Positions 16,014 to 25,883 are shown, counted from the first letter of the stretch. The stretch: DNA of 64,000 nt from Berkiella sp964594635 (GCA_964594635.1 CAZQMV010000010.1:1-64000), one strand, 5' to 3'. Numbers and translations are program-made. Notes: a model not told the origin generated them from the letters alone.

Positions 16014-16265
16014 GTGCTTATTTGGGTAAAAGGTGGTCAAGCTGCGGATTGTGAAAGAATGGCTGAACAATATAACGGTGTTGTTAATTTTGTACAAAAG
16101 GATATGAAAGCAAAAGTATATGCACAAATGCAGCCAACAACGAATATCCTCTCTTCATTTGAACAACAGAAAAAACAATCAGCACCCGAAGAGAAATCCA
16201 AAGATACAAACAAAGTAGAAGTGACAACACGTCCCCAAAAAAAAATCTTTTTAAAAGCAATATAG
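16014..16265 (+). pseudogene. Small frame, possible remnant of a lost gene
   Basis: An 83-codon frame opening with GTG and no ribosome site. It carries a protein-like stretch (GGQAADCERMAEQYNGVVNFV) and a Gln/Lys-rich tail. Just upstream, in another frame, the sequence reads KPLIIGNGKSKDNFIEKC and then stops, so the two could be halves of one protein separated by a frameshift near 16015. The family is not recognised. This occupies the otherwise gene-free 15951-16355. Confidence 0.3.
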
Positions 16266-16355
16266 CTTTGTAAATACACGTATTTTCGACGAATGAACCT
16301 TCCTAATGATCCAACAGTCATAAGTCATAGAGCGCAATGATAAGCAGAGGGCGTT

Positions 16356-19300
16356 ATGAATAAAGGTCCAAAGGATAAGTACACCAACATCATGGTACAA
16401 GACCGTTTAAGTCGACTATTAGATGAGATGGATATTACCGATGATGAATATATTGCTGTTTTCATGGCGACAACTGCCTTCACAAGTGCACAACTACAAG
16501 AGTCTTTAAATGCATTAACGCGAAGTCCAACTTCTAAAATAAAGACCTTGGCTACTGAATTACTGGCAAATTGGCAGCCTGAACCAGAAATAGCTTTTGA
16601 ACTACCACAAACACCAACAAGCCAATCAACAACTTCGCCATCACAGTCTGTTATAAAAAAATCGAATAGGCCACTCCTTACACCACCCACTTTGGTAGAA
16701 AGATTAGCAACATTGCAAAATATGATCTTGCAAAGTATGGAGCCTGACAGTGATTTTACAAAATGGGTCCCCACTTCTAAACATGAATCAAAGGTGAAAT
16801 CATTTACTGAGCAGTTAAGACTAGCTCTACCTAACAATGAATTTCAATCATTCACAACAGCTTTACGAAATATGGATGTGAACAATGGATCTATGCTTAA
16901 TTCACTATTTGAAAAAGATAGCTTCAAAGCAGTGAAGCAACTTTATAAAGACAATATACAATTTCTCGAAGAGTTGAATCGTGATTTTCAAAAACGGGCA
17001 ACCGCACAGATTAGTAAAGTCACGTCAGAATCGATCGAAGACGATATTTTAGATATAATTGAACCCGTATTTGCCGGATTAACACAAGAGAAAAATGCAC
17101 GCGCTGCACAAAAGTCATCATCTGAAAGAACAACTGCGCTAGGAAATAGCCAATTGGTTATTGGCAATATGCTTGATAATCCCGAAAAGACTATCCTCGT
17201 TGATCCTGCAAATGAAAAAACTATGAATGGTGATGGTGGCGTTTCAGGCGCAATTAAAGCAATGTACCAAACGAAAAAATTACTTAAATCCTATGTTAGA
17301 GATTTGTTAAAATTCCCTGAAGTGGGAGGGAAGCGTTGTCCAAATGGCGAAGTAAAGCATACCTTTACAGGCGGAATAGACGTTATCCATACTTCTGCTC
17401 CTGATTTGCGTGAGAAGAAAAACCGTCAGGTAGGCAGCCAAACTGAACCCAGTGAAGAAGCAAAAGAGAAATTATATCAAGCATATTACAATGCATTTAG
17501 AATGGCGCATAATTTAAATAGTAATGACTCATCTTCTAAACCTATAAGCTGTCCATTACTGGGGGCAGGCATTTTCAAATGGCCAGCAGAGCTTTCTGCT
17601 GAAATTGCGGGCAAAGCCATAACTGACTTTCGCGATAAATATGGCAACGATTTACAAATTAATCTTTACGCAAGACCTGAAGATCTTAAAAACGGATTAA
17701 CTGAAGAAAAGCTTAACGAAGCGATTAGTAAAGGAGAAGCATCCTTTAAAAATTCTAAGACTGCTCAGTCAAATCTTGATGAATTAAAAACGATTGCTGA
17801 AATTCAGCAATTTATTGACCAGATAAATAGCTATAAAGATAGAAGCAATGTTCTGAACCCCCTTGCTACTAAACTTCAAAAAATAATTGATAGTAAATTA
17901 CCTGATAATTCAAAACTCTGGGAATCAAATCTTCTAATACAAAGCACTTTAGCTAAAGCTGGCACTGCTGCTCGTGCTAACATCGACCTTGCATTGGATA
18001 CGATTTCCTTTGCTAGAGAAGGAAAAATAAAGGTAAATAAACTAGATTTTGCACCCGATGTTGTAAAAGAGGATATGCATGGAAGAGAACAACATGAATA
18101 CAGAAAACAAAAGGAAAAGGTGAGTCAAGAATTACCCTCTATAGAAGATCTAAAGGACAGCCCGTTGCGAACAGTATATGTCACTGTAACATATTCTGAG
18201 AAATCTAAACTTGATTATGCTAAACGTGCGTTTAATAAAATAACAAAACAAACCTCTTTACACTATTTGGAAGCTGCAAGTAAAGTCTCACCTGATCTTC
18301 TACCAACGACCACTGACCCCACAAGTGCAATTGAATGGGCCGAACAATTGCAAGAAGATTTAATAGGAGAACAAGCAACTGAAAAAGTGATTGTGGTCAG
18401 TATACAAGTGCCCGAGATCTTATTTCAAGCAAGAGGTACAGGTAAACAAGAAAGGGGAAACTATCTTGATACAAATCTAATGCAAAAACTTGTAGCAACC
18501 AAGGAAGGCAAAAGCTTGTTGAAAATAAACCAAGCTGCTATTTATACTGAATTTGATATAACTAAAGAGCAGGCTCAACAATCACACCCTGTTCCTGTTC
18601 CATCTGCACCAATCAGTGCACCTCAACCCGTTAAAATAGATGGTGTTAAACAGGCTAAATTAAATTTCATTAGTAGTTTCCAGGACAAAATAAACAAGTT
18701 ACCTGATACGGCTAATGGGAAAATTGTTCGAGCGCAAATGTTAAGAGATCTTAATAATTATGCTAATAGTACTGATTCAGACATTAAATCTAAAGCAGCA
18801 GAAGTTCTTGCAAATTATAATCAATCGCAACTGCAACAATCTTCTGAGGATAAAGTAGCTCCACAAATTTTACTACCTCGTGAAGTTATGCTTAAAGATA
18901 ATAAGAAGGATTTTGCGACCATTGAGGGATTAAGCCTAGATCTTATTGATAACATGATAGGTAGTGAAGCCTTTGATGCTCAATCTGAATCTTCACAAAC
19001 AGCTCTTTTAGAGATGGCCAAATTTTTAAGATCTTTAACCGACAAAGTGAATGACTTTATTAAAGGAGATATCAATTTAGGCCAGCTGATGGATTTTGTA
19101 AAATCCAATGGCATACCCGATGCCGACAGAATTAATCCGCTGCAAGTGCTTGTAGATGGCATTACTGAATTAGCAACAGCTTTGAATATAACGGATCCGA
19201 ATGTCAAAAATAACATGAATGATCTTCGACAAGAGATTACTAGTTTGTCTAGCAAATTAAATTTACCACTTCATTCTCAGCCTTTGAATCTACAATCCGC

Positions 19301-19796
19301 TTTAGTTAAACCCACAACGTCTGAACCTTCACTAACATCAAAATCAAGTTTAAATGTTAATGTACAAAAATTGTATGAACAAATGAGAAGTACCTCTATT
19401 GATCGTAATACGACACTAAATGCTTTTGCCCGTAATGCTGTAAAACGTATTACGCGCATGAAAAATGCTGATCGTGACATGCAAATTGCGGGGATCCAAG
19501 CATTAGTTGATAATGTGAATGGCGCTAAGGATCCACAGGCTAAAGAAACGGCCACTCGAGATCTAGTATTTGCACTTCAATATGTTAAATCCGAAATTAA
19601 AAATGCTCAAAAGAAGCTTTCATTGGTTTCAGCTTTAGATATTGTATGCGACAAAATAATGGAAAACATACCAAACAAAAATTCATATCATGCGCCCCAA
19701 GGAGAAGTTATTTCAAAGGGAAAAGCAGCCTTAAATAAGGCAGCACCTATTGAACAGAAATTAGAAGACAAATCCAAAGATAGGCCAAGTCATTGA
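16356..19796 (+). CDS. Giant protein with internal macro domain
   Basis: 1146 residues, start supported by GAGGG six bases upstream. A macro domain lies at about residues 262-445: LVIGNMLDNPEKTILVDPANE (~266), the glycine loop NGDGGVSGAI (~290), and the phosphate loop SCPLLGAGIFKWP (~398). This fold binds ADP-ribose, and some members remove it from proteins. The Asn of the PANE motif and both loops are present, so binding is likely; hydrolase activity is not certain. Two similar helical segments flank it (a TSKIKTLATELLANW region near residue 60 and an SDIKSKAAEVLANY region near 810), suggesting a duplicated module. The C-terminal 300 residues are coiled-coil-like and the end is basic. No signal peptide is seen. 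A host-directed effector is plausible but inferred. A REP cluster begins 8 bp after the stop. Confidence 0.7.
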   Translation: MNKGPKDKYTNIMVQDRLSRLLDEMDITDDEYIAVFMATTAFTSAQLQESLNALTRSPTSKIKTLATELLANWQPEPEIAFELPQTPTSQSTTSPSQSVIKKSNRPLLTPPTLVERLATLQNMILQSMEPDSDFTKWVPTSKHESKVKSFTEQLRLALPNNEFQSFTTALRNMDVNNGSMLNSLFEKDSFKAVKQLYKDNIQFLEELNRDFQKRATAQISKVTSESIEDDILDIIEPVFAGLTQEKNARAAQKSSSERTTALGNSQLVIGNMLDNPEKTILVDPANEKTMNGDGGVSGAIKAMYQTKKLLKSYVRDLLKFPEVGGKRCPNGEVKHTFTGGIDVIHTSAPDLREKKNRQVGSQTEPSEEAKEKLYQAYYNAFRMAHNLNSNDSSSKPISCPLLGAGIFKWPAELSAEIAGKAITDFRDKYGNDLQINLYARPEDLKNGLTEEKLNEAISKGEASFKNSKTAQSNLDELKTIAEIQQFIDQINSYKDRSNVLNPLATKLQKIIDSKLPDNSKLWESNLLIQSTLAKAGTAARANIDLALDTISFAREGKIKVNKLDFAPDVVKEDMHGREQHEYRKQKEKVSQELPSIEDLKDSPLRTVYVTVTYSEKSKLDYAKRAFNKITKQTSLHYLEAASKVSPDLLPTTTDPTSAIEWAEQLQEDLIGEQATEKVIVVSIQVPEILFQARGTGKQERGNYLDTNLMQKLVATKEGKSLLKINQAAIYTEFDITKEQAQQSHPVPVPSAPISAPQPVKIDGVKQAKLNFISSFQDKINKLPDTANGKIVRAQMLRDLNNYANSTDSDIKSKAAEVLANYNQSQLQQSSEDKVAPQILLPREVMLKDNKKDFATIEGLSLDLIDNMIGSEAFDAQSESSQTALLEMAKFLRSLTDKVNDFIKGDINLGQLMDFVKSNGIPDADRINPLQVLVDGITELATALNITDPNVKNNMNDLRQEITSLSSKLNLPLHSQPLNLQSALVKPTTSEPSLTSKSSLNVNVQKLYEQMRSTSIDRNTTLNAFARNAVKRITRMKNADRDMQIAGIQALVDNVNGAKDPQAKETATRDLVFALQYVKSEIKNAQKKLSLVSALDIVCDKIMENIPNKNSYHAPQGEVISKGKAALNKAAPIEQKLEDKSKDRPSH

Positions 19797-19804
19797 TACT
19801 TTGC

Positions 19805-19883
19805 AGGACATCCAGATCTTACTTTATTACTTTGCAGGACATCCATACTTTACAGGACATCCAGATCTTTTTTTGGATGTCCT
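19805..19883 (+). repeat. REP cluster downstream of the RAYT gene, with terminal hairpin
   Basis: Three forward cores AGGACATCCA (19805-19814, 19836-19845, 19854-19863) and one inverted core TGGATGTCCT (19874-19883). The last two form a perfect 10-bp hairpin with a T-rich loop. It can also act as a terminator for the preceding macro-domain gene. The rest of the gap to 20035 holds nothing recognised. Confidence 0.85.
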
Positions 19884-20035
19884 GTTGTTGTTCTGTTGTT
19901 GTTTTATCTTGCAAAAGCATACGAAAATCATCGATTTATCTATGCACTTTCGTACTAGAGAAAATCGAAGCTATTTTTTTACATTAAATGATTATTAGTG
20001 GATGAATACTGTGTGAGTATTTATAGTTCAAGCGG

Positions 20036-21043
20036 TTACGCAGCTGCAATATAACATTGCCTTGCAGTGCTTAATCCTTTAGGACCATGGCGACGATGTT
20101 GGCTACAAAAATTCATCAACACATCAGTACTGCCAATAGCATAAGAAAAGCTAGTTTGTAGGCTTTTAACCATATTCATCCATGTTCTGGCATTCAAGTC
20201 TAATCTTGTCAGTATTGGAGCGATATTATCTGGAATCGCCCCTTTTTTATCTTCTCGTATTATTCGTCCGGTAGAATCAATAAGCTGCAAATAGTCTGAT
20301 AACATAAAATCAATAGCCGGAACACCTTTATTTATCTTGTAGTGATTATTAGCAAATGGCATTAAATGTCCTGGTTGTCTTGCTTGATTACCATTTTTTT
20401 CAATTGAATTATTCACATTCAATTGCTTTGCTAGCATATGTATACGATCTTGAATAGAAGTATAATCAGATGTTTCAGGAGTCTTTGCAACTTTCGCCCG
20501 AATAGGATTTAAATCAACATAGGCCATTGCGCTTAAAATAGCTCCTTCATCTAATAAGGCTTGAGATTTATATCTTCCCTCCCAAAACCTTCCTTTAGTA
20601 CTATCTTCCCTATTGAAAGAGCGTGCGATTGCTTCATTTAAACATCGCATAAACCAGCTAATATCCATTAAACGCTTGCGCCATAACGCAATTTTATATT
20701 CGGCCTCTTGCTTAGAGTACGTGCTTATCGCTTTTGCATCCTTTGAGAATAGTAGCTGCCATCGTGAAATCACTGCTTCATCGTCCCAACTTTGCGCTTC
20801 TTGTTCATTTACAAATAACACAAGATGGTAATGATTACTCATCACTGCATAAGCGCAGATCTGAATAGCAAAAATAGATGAGAGCTGTTTAATTCTAGCG
20901 ACAATTAGCTGTTTACGATGCGAGTAATCTTGACCTGTTTGATAGTCTTGGCCACATAAATAAGCACGACGCACACATCTAGTCATGCAATGATAAAATG
21001 ACGTGGCACTTAAATCTATTTGAATAGAACGGGGTGAAGTCAT
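20036..21043 (-). CDS. REP-associated tyrosine transposase (RAYT, IS200-like)
   Basis: Y1-type single-strand transposase of the RAYT clade, about 335 residues. The family N-terminus SATSFYHCMTRCVRRAYLCG is followed by AVMSNHYHLVLF, the HxH metal-binding motif near residue 71. The typical GRFWEGRYKSQALLD and AYVDLNPIRAKVA segments of the catalytic domain come next. A ~150-residue C-terminal extension is beyond the minimal domain. The ATG at 21043 starts where RAYT proteins normally start and has AGGA upstream; an ATG at 21085 would add 14 residues without family support. REP-type palindromes with the core AGGACATCCA lie on both sides in opposite orientation, which is the expected arrangement of a RAYT with its substrate. 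Confidence 0.9.
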   Translation of the reverse strand: MTSPRSIQIDLSATSFYHCMTRCVRRAYLCGQDYQTGQDYSHRKQLIVARIKQLSSIFAIQICAYAVMSNHYHLVLFVNEQEAQSWDDEAVISRWQLLFSKDAKAISTYSKQEAEYKIALWRKRLMDISWFMRCLNEAIARSFNREDSTKGRFWEGRYKSQALLDEGAILSAMAYVDLNPIRAKVAKTPETSDYTSIQDRIHMLAKQLNVNNSIEKNGNQARQPGHLMPFANNHYKINKGVPAIDFMLSDYLQLIDSTGRIIREDKKGAIPDNIAPILTRLDLNARTWMNMVKSLQTSFSYAIGSTDVLMNFCSQHRRHGPKGLSTARQCYIAAA

Positions 21044-21111
21044 GCTGCGACATCCTGTACTGCGATATGTGTAATATACCGACATGTTGCACAGTTTTCA
21101 AATATTATTTT

Positions 21112-21162
21112 TGGATGTCCTGCATGGAAAGTAGGACACCCAAATCTTTTTTTGGATGTCCT
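21112..21162 (-). repeat. REP pair upstream of the RAYT gene
   Basis: The cores are TGGATGTCCT (21112-21121), AGGACACCCA (21133-21142, one change) and TGGATGTCCT (21153-21162). The last two form a hairpin with one mismatch and a T-rich loop of the same type as the one at 19854-19883. Confidence 0.85.
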
Positions 21163-21168
21163 GCAATC

Positions 21169-22257
21169 TTAGATCTTGCGACGGCGCTTGTATTCAACCA
21201 CTTGTGCATCCACATCGTAGTCTTTAGATTTGACGCGTGCGATATCGGCTTCGTAGAAAAACTCATCACCCGCTTTCAAAACACACCATTTAGCATTGTA
21301 TTTTGTTAAGGTGGCAATTTCTTCTTCATAGTTACTAGCAGTTTGATCATCAGGTTTTTTAAAGAACTTGCCTAAAGCGGTCTTAAGCTCTGTTTCAACT
21401 TCAGATAAGGTTCTTTTATAACTTACGTTTAATCCCAACACATGCAGCAAGCTAGCTCCTGTGAACTGGTCTTTTGGAACAGCTTGACCTTCATTATTTA
21501 ATTGGAAGCTTTGTGTTTTATGACCAAATATCCCTCTCATACACAACTGATATACAGCAACGGTTAGAGCAGCAACTATGCCCATAGCAACAGTTAACGC
21601 AAGAGGCGCAAAAATAGTTCCTACCGCTGCATAAACACTCCACGCCCCACCAAAGGCGAGTGCGGCTTGAATGATTATCGATACGCGGGGAAAACGATCG
21701 TTTAAATAAGTTGTCACTCGTTGGCGTAAAGTCGCTTTAATAGACAAAGGACCTTCCTCAATCGCTTTGCGATAATCTTCTGGGAAATCTTTTGGCACGA
21801 CTTTGGTACTAAGGAATTGCTCTAAACGCTTAAATTCCTCTTCAATTGTATTTTTAATAATGGATGGTATGCTTCCCGCTACTCCACCACCAAAAGCAGG
21901 AACACCGCCTTTATACGGCACAACAATTTCATCAAACTCATCTGTTTTTAACAGACGATAAATATTAGCAAATGCCTCAGCAATATGTTTAACACTCAAG
22001 CCTTCAGTAGATTCAAATGAAAGGGTTGGAACACCAACCACATTCACATCATAAATTGGATGGGTATCGGTGCCCCCTATTTTATTAGGACGCATTGCCT
22101 CTGCTAAGCCACCACGATTTTTCGTGTCATGCAGTTTATTTCGTGGTAAACGAAAATCCGGCAAATTATCTGGCAAGACAAATAATTTTCTAGGCTGGTT
22201 TAAAAAATCTTGGCGGGTGAGCTGTTTATCGCTAAGGATGAGGCGTGTAAATTTCAT
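21169..22257 (-). CDS. Unrecognised two-helix membrane protein
   Basis: About 362 residues. ATG 22257 is chosen because a GGA lies upstream; the open frame extends to a TTG at 22269. A soluble N-terminal region ends in a Gly-rich loop, EIVVPYKGGVPAFGGGVAGSIPSII, somewhat like the phosphate loop of macro-type domains, but I cannot confirm that fold. A hydrophobic hairpin follows (IIIQAALAFGGAWSVYAAV and ALTVAMGIVAALTVAVYQL, residues ~195-245). The soluble C-terminal ~110 residues end in a basic EYKRRRKI. No family recognised. Its position in the effector-like island and its basic tail suggest a host-membrane protein, an inference. Confidence 0.55.
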   Translation of the reverse strand: MKFTRLILSDKQLTRQDFLNQPRKLFVLPDNLPDFRLPRNKLHDTKNRGGLAEAMRPNKIGGTDTHPIYDVNVVGVPTLSFESTEGLSVKHIAEAFANIYRLLKTDEFDEIVVPYKGGVPAFGGGVAGSIPSIIKNTIEEEFKRLEQFLSTKVVPKDFPEDYRKAIEEGPLSIKATLRQRVTTYLNDRFPRVSIIIQAALAFGGAWSVYAAVGTIFAPLALTVAMGIVAALTVAVYQLCMRGIFGHKTQSFQLNNEGQAVPKDQFTGASLLHVLGLNVSYKRTLSEVETELKTALGKFFKKPDDQTASNYEEEIATLTKYNAKWCVLKAGDEFFYEADIARVKSKDYDVDAQVVEYKRRRKI

Positions 22258-22289
22258 AAAGCATTCCAACTAACTACATGGGACTGCTT

Positions 22290-23516
22290 TTATTTTACAA
22301 CAGAACCGATGATTTTTTCCTCTTTCGTTGCCCAAAATAAGACAATATAAGCACAAATGGCTGAAAAAAGCGTCCCTAACATAACCCCAATTCGTCCATC
22401 GGTATCGTATATCATGGGTGCGTGTTCAAAGGCTAATGAACAAATAAATAAACTCATCGTAAAGCCAATGCCACATAAAATGGAAATGCCATAAAGCTGC
22501 TGCCAATTCGCGCCAATTGGCATCTTTGCCAATTTCAATTTAATGGTGATATATGAAAATAAGAATACACCAACTTGTTTACCAAAAAATAAACCTAAGG
22601 CAACCCCTAAAGAGATAGGATTTAACAATTGTGAAGCACTCATACCACCAAAATGAATACCCGAATTTGCAAAAGCAAAAATGGGTAAAATAAAATACGT
22701 CACCCAAACATGTAGGTTATTTTCAAGTACTTTCAATGGCGAGTGAACTCGTCTTTTGATGACTGACAACGGGATCACCATCGCTAGTAAAACACCTGAA
22801 ATCGTTGCATGAATACCGGACTTTAGTACGAAAAACCACAACAAAACACCTAATACTAAATAAATAGCAAGTCGTGCTATTTTTAATTTATTCACAATGA
22901 TTAAGATCGCAAACGTAACTAAAGCCCCTAGAATAGCCCACACCGACAGTGCTTGGGTATAAAAAATGGCTATCACTAAAATCGCAGCAAGATCATCAAA
23001 AATAGCCAATGCTAAAACAAATAATTTTAAAGAACTCGGTATTCGTTTACCCAGTAAAGTTAAAACACCTAAGGCAAAAGCAATATCTGTTGCCATTGGA
23101 ATAGCCCAGCCTGCCATACTGAGCTTATTTTGGTAATTGAAAGCCACATAAATCATAGCAGGAAAAATAACCCCACCAAGAGCTGCCAGTCCAGGCAACA
23201 TCACTTGAGAAAGACGAGATAATTGACCTTCCAAAATTTCACGTTTTAGCTCAAGACCTATCAAGAGAAAAAATATTGCCATCAATCCATCGTTTATCCA
23301 CAGAATCAATGGCTTTGACAGCGCAAAATGTTCGATACCAATATGCAGCTTATAATTTAATAACTGTTGGTAGTTGTCATACAAAGGGGTATTAGCAATA
23401 ACAAGGGCAAGAAGACTGGCAAGGATCAATAAAAACCCAGCAAAAGATTCCATACGAATAAAGTATCGCACTTTAGCAAAGGCTAAGGAAAATCCAGAAT
23501 TGTGCTGATGATTCAT
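22290..23516 (-). CDS. nhaA: Na+/H+ antiporter NhaA
   Basis: Inner-membrane electrogenic Na+/H+ antiporter, 408 residues (E. coli 388). The essential aspartates are in place: ATDIAFALGVL (Asp ~141) and FDDLAAI (Asp ~171/172), with the 30-residue spacing of E. coli D133 and D163/164. Twelve hydrophobic segments are apparent, and the family end (SILCGIGFTMSLFICSLAF) is intact. The gene stands alone on the minus strand. It would serve sodium and pH homeostasis. Confidence 0.96.
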   Translation of the reverse strand: MNHQHNSGFSLAFAKVRYFIRMESFAGFLLILASLLALVIANTPLYDNYQQLLNYKLHIGIEHFALSKPLILWINDGLMAIFFLLIGLELKREILEGQLSRLSQVMLPGLAALGGVIFPAMIYVAFNYQNKLSMAGWAIPMATDIAFALGVLTLLGKRIPSSLKLFVLALAIFDDLAAILVIAIFYTQALSVWAILGALVTFAILIIVNKLKIARLAIYLVLGVLLWFFVLKSGIHATISGVLLAMVIPLSVIKRRVHSPLKVLENNLHVWVTYFILPIFAFANSGIHFGGMSASQLLNPISLGVALGLFFGKQVGVFLFSYITIKLKLAKMPIGANWQQLYGISILCGIGFTMSLFICSLAFEHAPMIYDTDGRIGVMLGTLFSAICAYIVLFWATKEEKIIGSVVK

Positions 23517-23560
23517 TAAATGCTCTATCTATTCAAACCTGTTGGGCAGTCTATCAAAAT

Positions 23561-25783
23561 CTAGAACGGCTTACCAAAAAAGCTTTCCAGGTTTTTAGCT
23601 GCGACAGGTGCACTATACAAATAGCCTTGCATATAGTCACAACCTAAATTTGATAATATTTCCACTTGCTTATCGGTTTCTACCCCTTCAGCAATGGTTT
23701 TGATATCAAGTCCCACTGCAAAAGCGAGTATACCTCTAACCAGTGCTTGCGTGTTCTTATCTTTAGCAATATTGCGGATAAACATGGGGTCAATTTTAAT
23801 AATATCAACCGGTAATTGATGAAGATAGCTTAAAGAAGAATAACCTGTGCCAAAATCATCAATAATGATTTTTATGCCAAGTTCTCGCAACGCTAATAGA
23901 ATTTCCAAGGTATATTTTAACTGTTCAACCAACGCCGTTTCAGGTATTTCGAATGCTAAATTGCAAAGCTTGGGATCAAACGATAGTTGTTTAAATATAT
24001 TTTTAATACTTTCTAAAAAGGAAGGTGCCATTAATTGCTTTACTGATAAATTAATGGTCATCATTAAATCGTCATGCCCCATTGACCGCCATTGTTGCAA
24101 TTGTACGCAAGCCGATCTCAAAACCCACTCACCCAATTCAATAATAAAGCCTGTTTCTTCAGCTTCGGCTATAAATTGCACCGGCGAAACATCTCCTAAA
24201 GAGGCATTTCTCCATCTTGCTAACGCTTCCACGCCAATCATATGACGATTTCCCATTAAAACAATGGGTTGATAATACAAATGAAATTCATTACGCTCCA
24301 AACCACCCATCAATGCTTGCTTCATTTGTTGACTGTATTTGAGCCCAGATGACATTTGTTTCGAATAGAAAGCGCATTCTGTTTGACTGTCTTTATTGAT
24401 TTCCTGTAATGCTTTCGTTGCATTTTGAATTAATATCAAGCCAGTATCACCATCTTGCGGGTATATCGCAACACCTGCTCGCATGTGAATTTGTATTTCA
24501 TTTTGCTTCGATAAATGCACACCAAATGGTTTCATCAGTTTTTGTGCAACAACGGCAACATCAAGCGCTTCAGCAACATCGGCTAGCATGATCCCCAATT
24601 GGGTATGTGACATTCGAGAAACCGTATCGCCATCGCGCACTAAACGCAATAAGTGGTTGCCCGTTTCTTGAAGCAATTTATCACCCACTGCTTGCCCCAT
24701 CGATTCAACTATTTTGTTGAAATCGACAATTTCAAGAACAATCACTCCAACAAAACGTTTATCATGTAAAGCACGCGATATCGTTTGATTTAATCGATCT
24801 TCGTATAATTGGCGATTAGGCAAATGCGTTACCACATCGTAATTTGCCGCAAAGTAAAGTTGTGTTTTGTGTTCAATATCACTTAATCCATAACTGATAT
24901 CTGCTGCGAGCGCTCTTAATAAGGTGATTTCTTCTGCGCTGAAATAGTCTGCTTGTTTTGCATACAACGCCACAACACCACTCATACCTGTCGCTGTTTT
25001 AAAGGGAAACCCTCCAATCGCATTAAAGCCAAACTGTAATGCACGGGTTTGCCACGAAAAAGCATTTTTAGAAAATCCGGTCACATCATTGACAACAACG
25101 GCGTATTTTTTTCGCAATGCCGATAAAGCTGGTTCGCCTCTTTCTGTTGCACTGGCTGATTGAAGTCCTTCAAACAGTAATCGCAAATATTCGTCATGCT
25201 GACCAGAAGTAACCATCATGGTCGGTTGTGCATCAACTGATTCGCTGATACCAATCCATACATAAGAAAAATGACCAAACTCTTTGATAATATGACAAAC
25301 ATCTTTAAGTAGCTGTTCTTTGTCACGGATACGAAGAATTGTATGATTGGTCTGACTAATCAATTGGTGGATCTGATTTAAACGTTGCAATCTATGTATT
25401 GAATGCTCAAAAACATGTTGTTCATCTAGAATTAATCGTGTTCTGCTGCTGATTAAATAATAAAGCAATCCTGAACTCGCTAAAATGAGAACCGCTATTT
25501 TCACAGGTAATAGCCAACTAAGCGCTGAAAGGTTCAAGCCAAACAAACCCGATAACACAGCATCAGAAAACACAATGGCTAAAAGACTTGCAGCAATGGC
25601 ATAGACACCGACAATCCGTAAGGCCAAGTGGGAATAACCAGATTGCTCTTCACTGTATTCTAAAGGGAGTGAGGTATCGAATTCGGGGGCATCAACAAAA
25701 TCCAAAGCATGATCGATAAGCGGCTTCTGAGGGCTTATTGTAGATTCTTCTTCCTGCTCTCTTGATTTTGCCTTGTTCGGCAT
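23561..25783 (-). CDS. Membrane GAF-GGDEF-EAL protein, probable c-di-GMP phosphodiesterase
   Basis: 740 residues. Two membrane segments lie at about 52-110, then a GAF-type sensor (~140-300), a GGDEF domain (~310-470) and an EAL domain (~485-735). The GGDEF signature is replaced by SHTQLG, so cyclase activity is not expected. The EAL domain keeps IGVEALARW, INLSVKQ, FEIPETA, IIIDDFGTGYS, IKID, AEGVET and MQGYLYS, so phosphodiesterase activity is likely. The degenerate GGDEF may act as a regulatory site. It lies downstream of tRNA-Thr and near the pilus genes. A role in pilus or biofilm control is possible but not shown. Confidence 0.9.
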   Translation of the reverse strand: MPNKAKSREQEEESTISPQKPLIDHALDFVDAPEFDTSLPLEYSEEQSGYSHLALRIVGVYAIAASLLAIVFSDAVLSGLFGLNLSALSWLLPVKIAVLILASSGLLYYLISSRTRLILDEQHVFEHSIHRLQRLNQIHQLISQTNHTILRIRDKEQLLKDVCHIIKEFGHFSYVWIGISESVDAQPTMMVTSGQHDEYLRLLFEGLQSASATERGEPALSALRKKYAVVVNDVTGFSKNAFSWQTRALQFGFNAIGGFPFKTATGMSGVVALYAKQADYFSAEEITLLRALAADISYGLSDIEHKTQLYFAANYDVVTHLPNRQLYEDRLNQTISRALHDKRFVGVIVLEIVDFNKIVESMGQAVGDKLLQETGNHLLRLVRDGDTVSRMSHTQLGIMLADVAEALDVAVVAQKLMKPFGVHLSKQNEIQIHMRAGVAIYPQDGDTGLILIQNATKALQEINKDSQTECAFYSKQMSSGLKYSQQMKQALMGGLERNEFHLYYQPIVLMGNRHMIGVEALARWRNASLGDVSPVQFIAEAEETGFIIELGEWVLRSACVQLQQWRSMGHDDLMMTINLSVKQLMAPSFLESIKNIFKQLSFDPKLCNLAFEIPETALVEQLKYTLEILLALRELGIKIIIDDFGTGYSSLSYLHQLPVDIIKIDPMFIRNIAKDKNTQALVRGILAFAVGLDIKTIAEGVETDKQVEILSNLGCDYMQGYLYSAPVAAKNLESFFGKPF

Positions 25784-25883
25784 ATACTCATTCCGCTTGA
25801 AATTTTAGCACCACTATAAGTATGGTATCTTTTAGTGAGTATGCCAACCTACAATGCTAGGTTTTCATGCGCTGAATACATGC

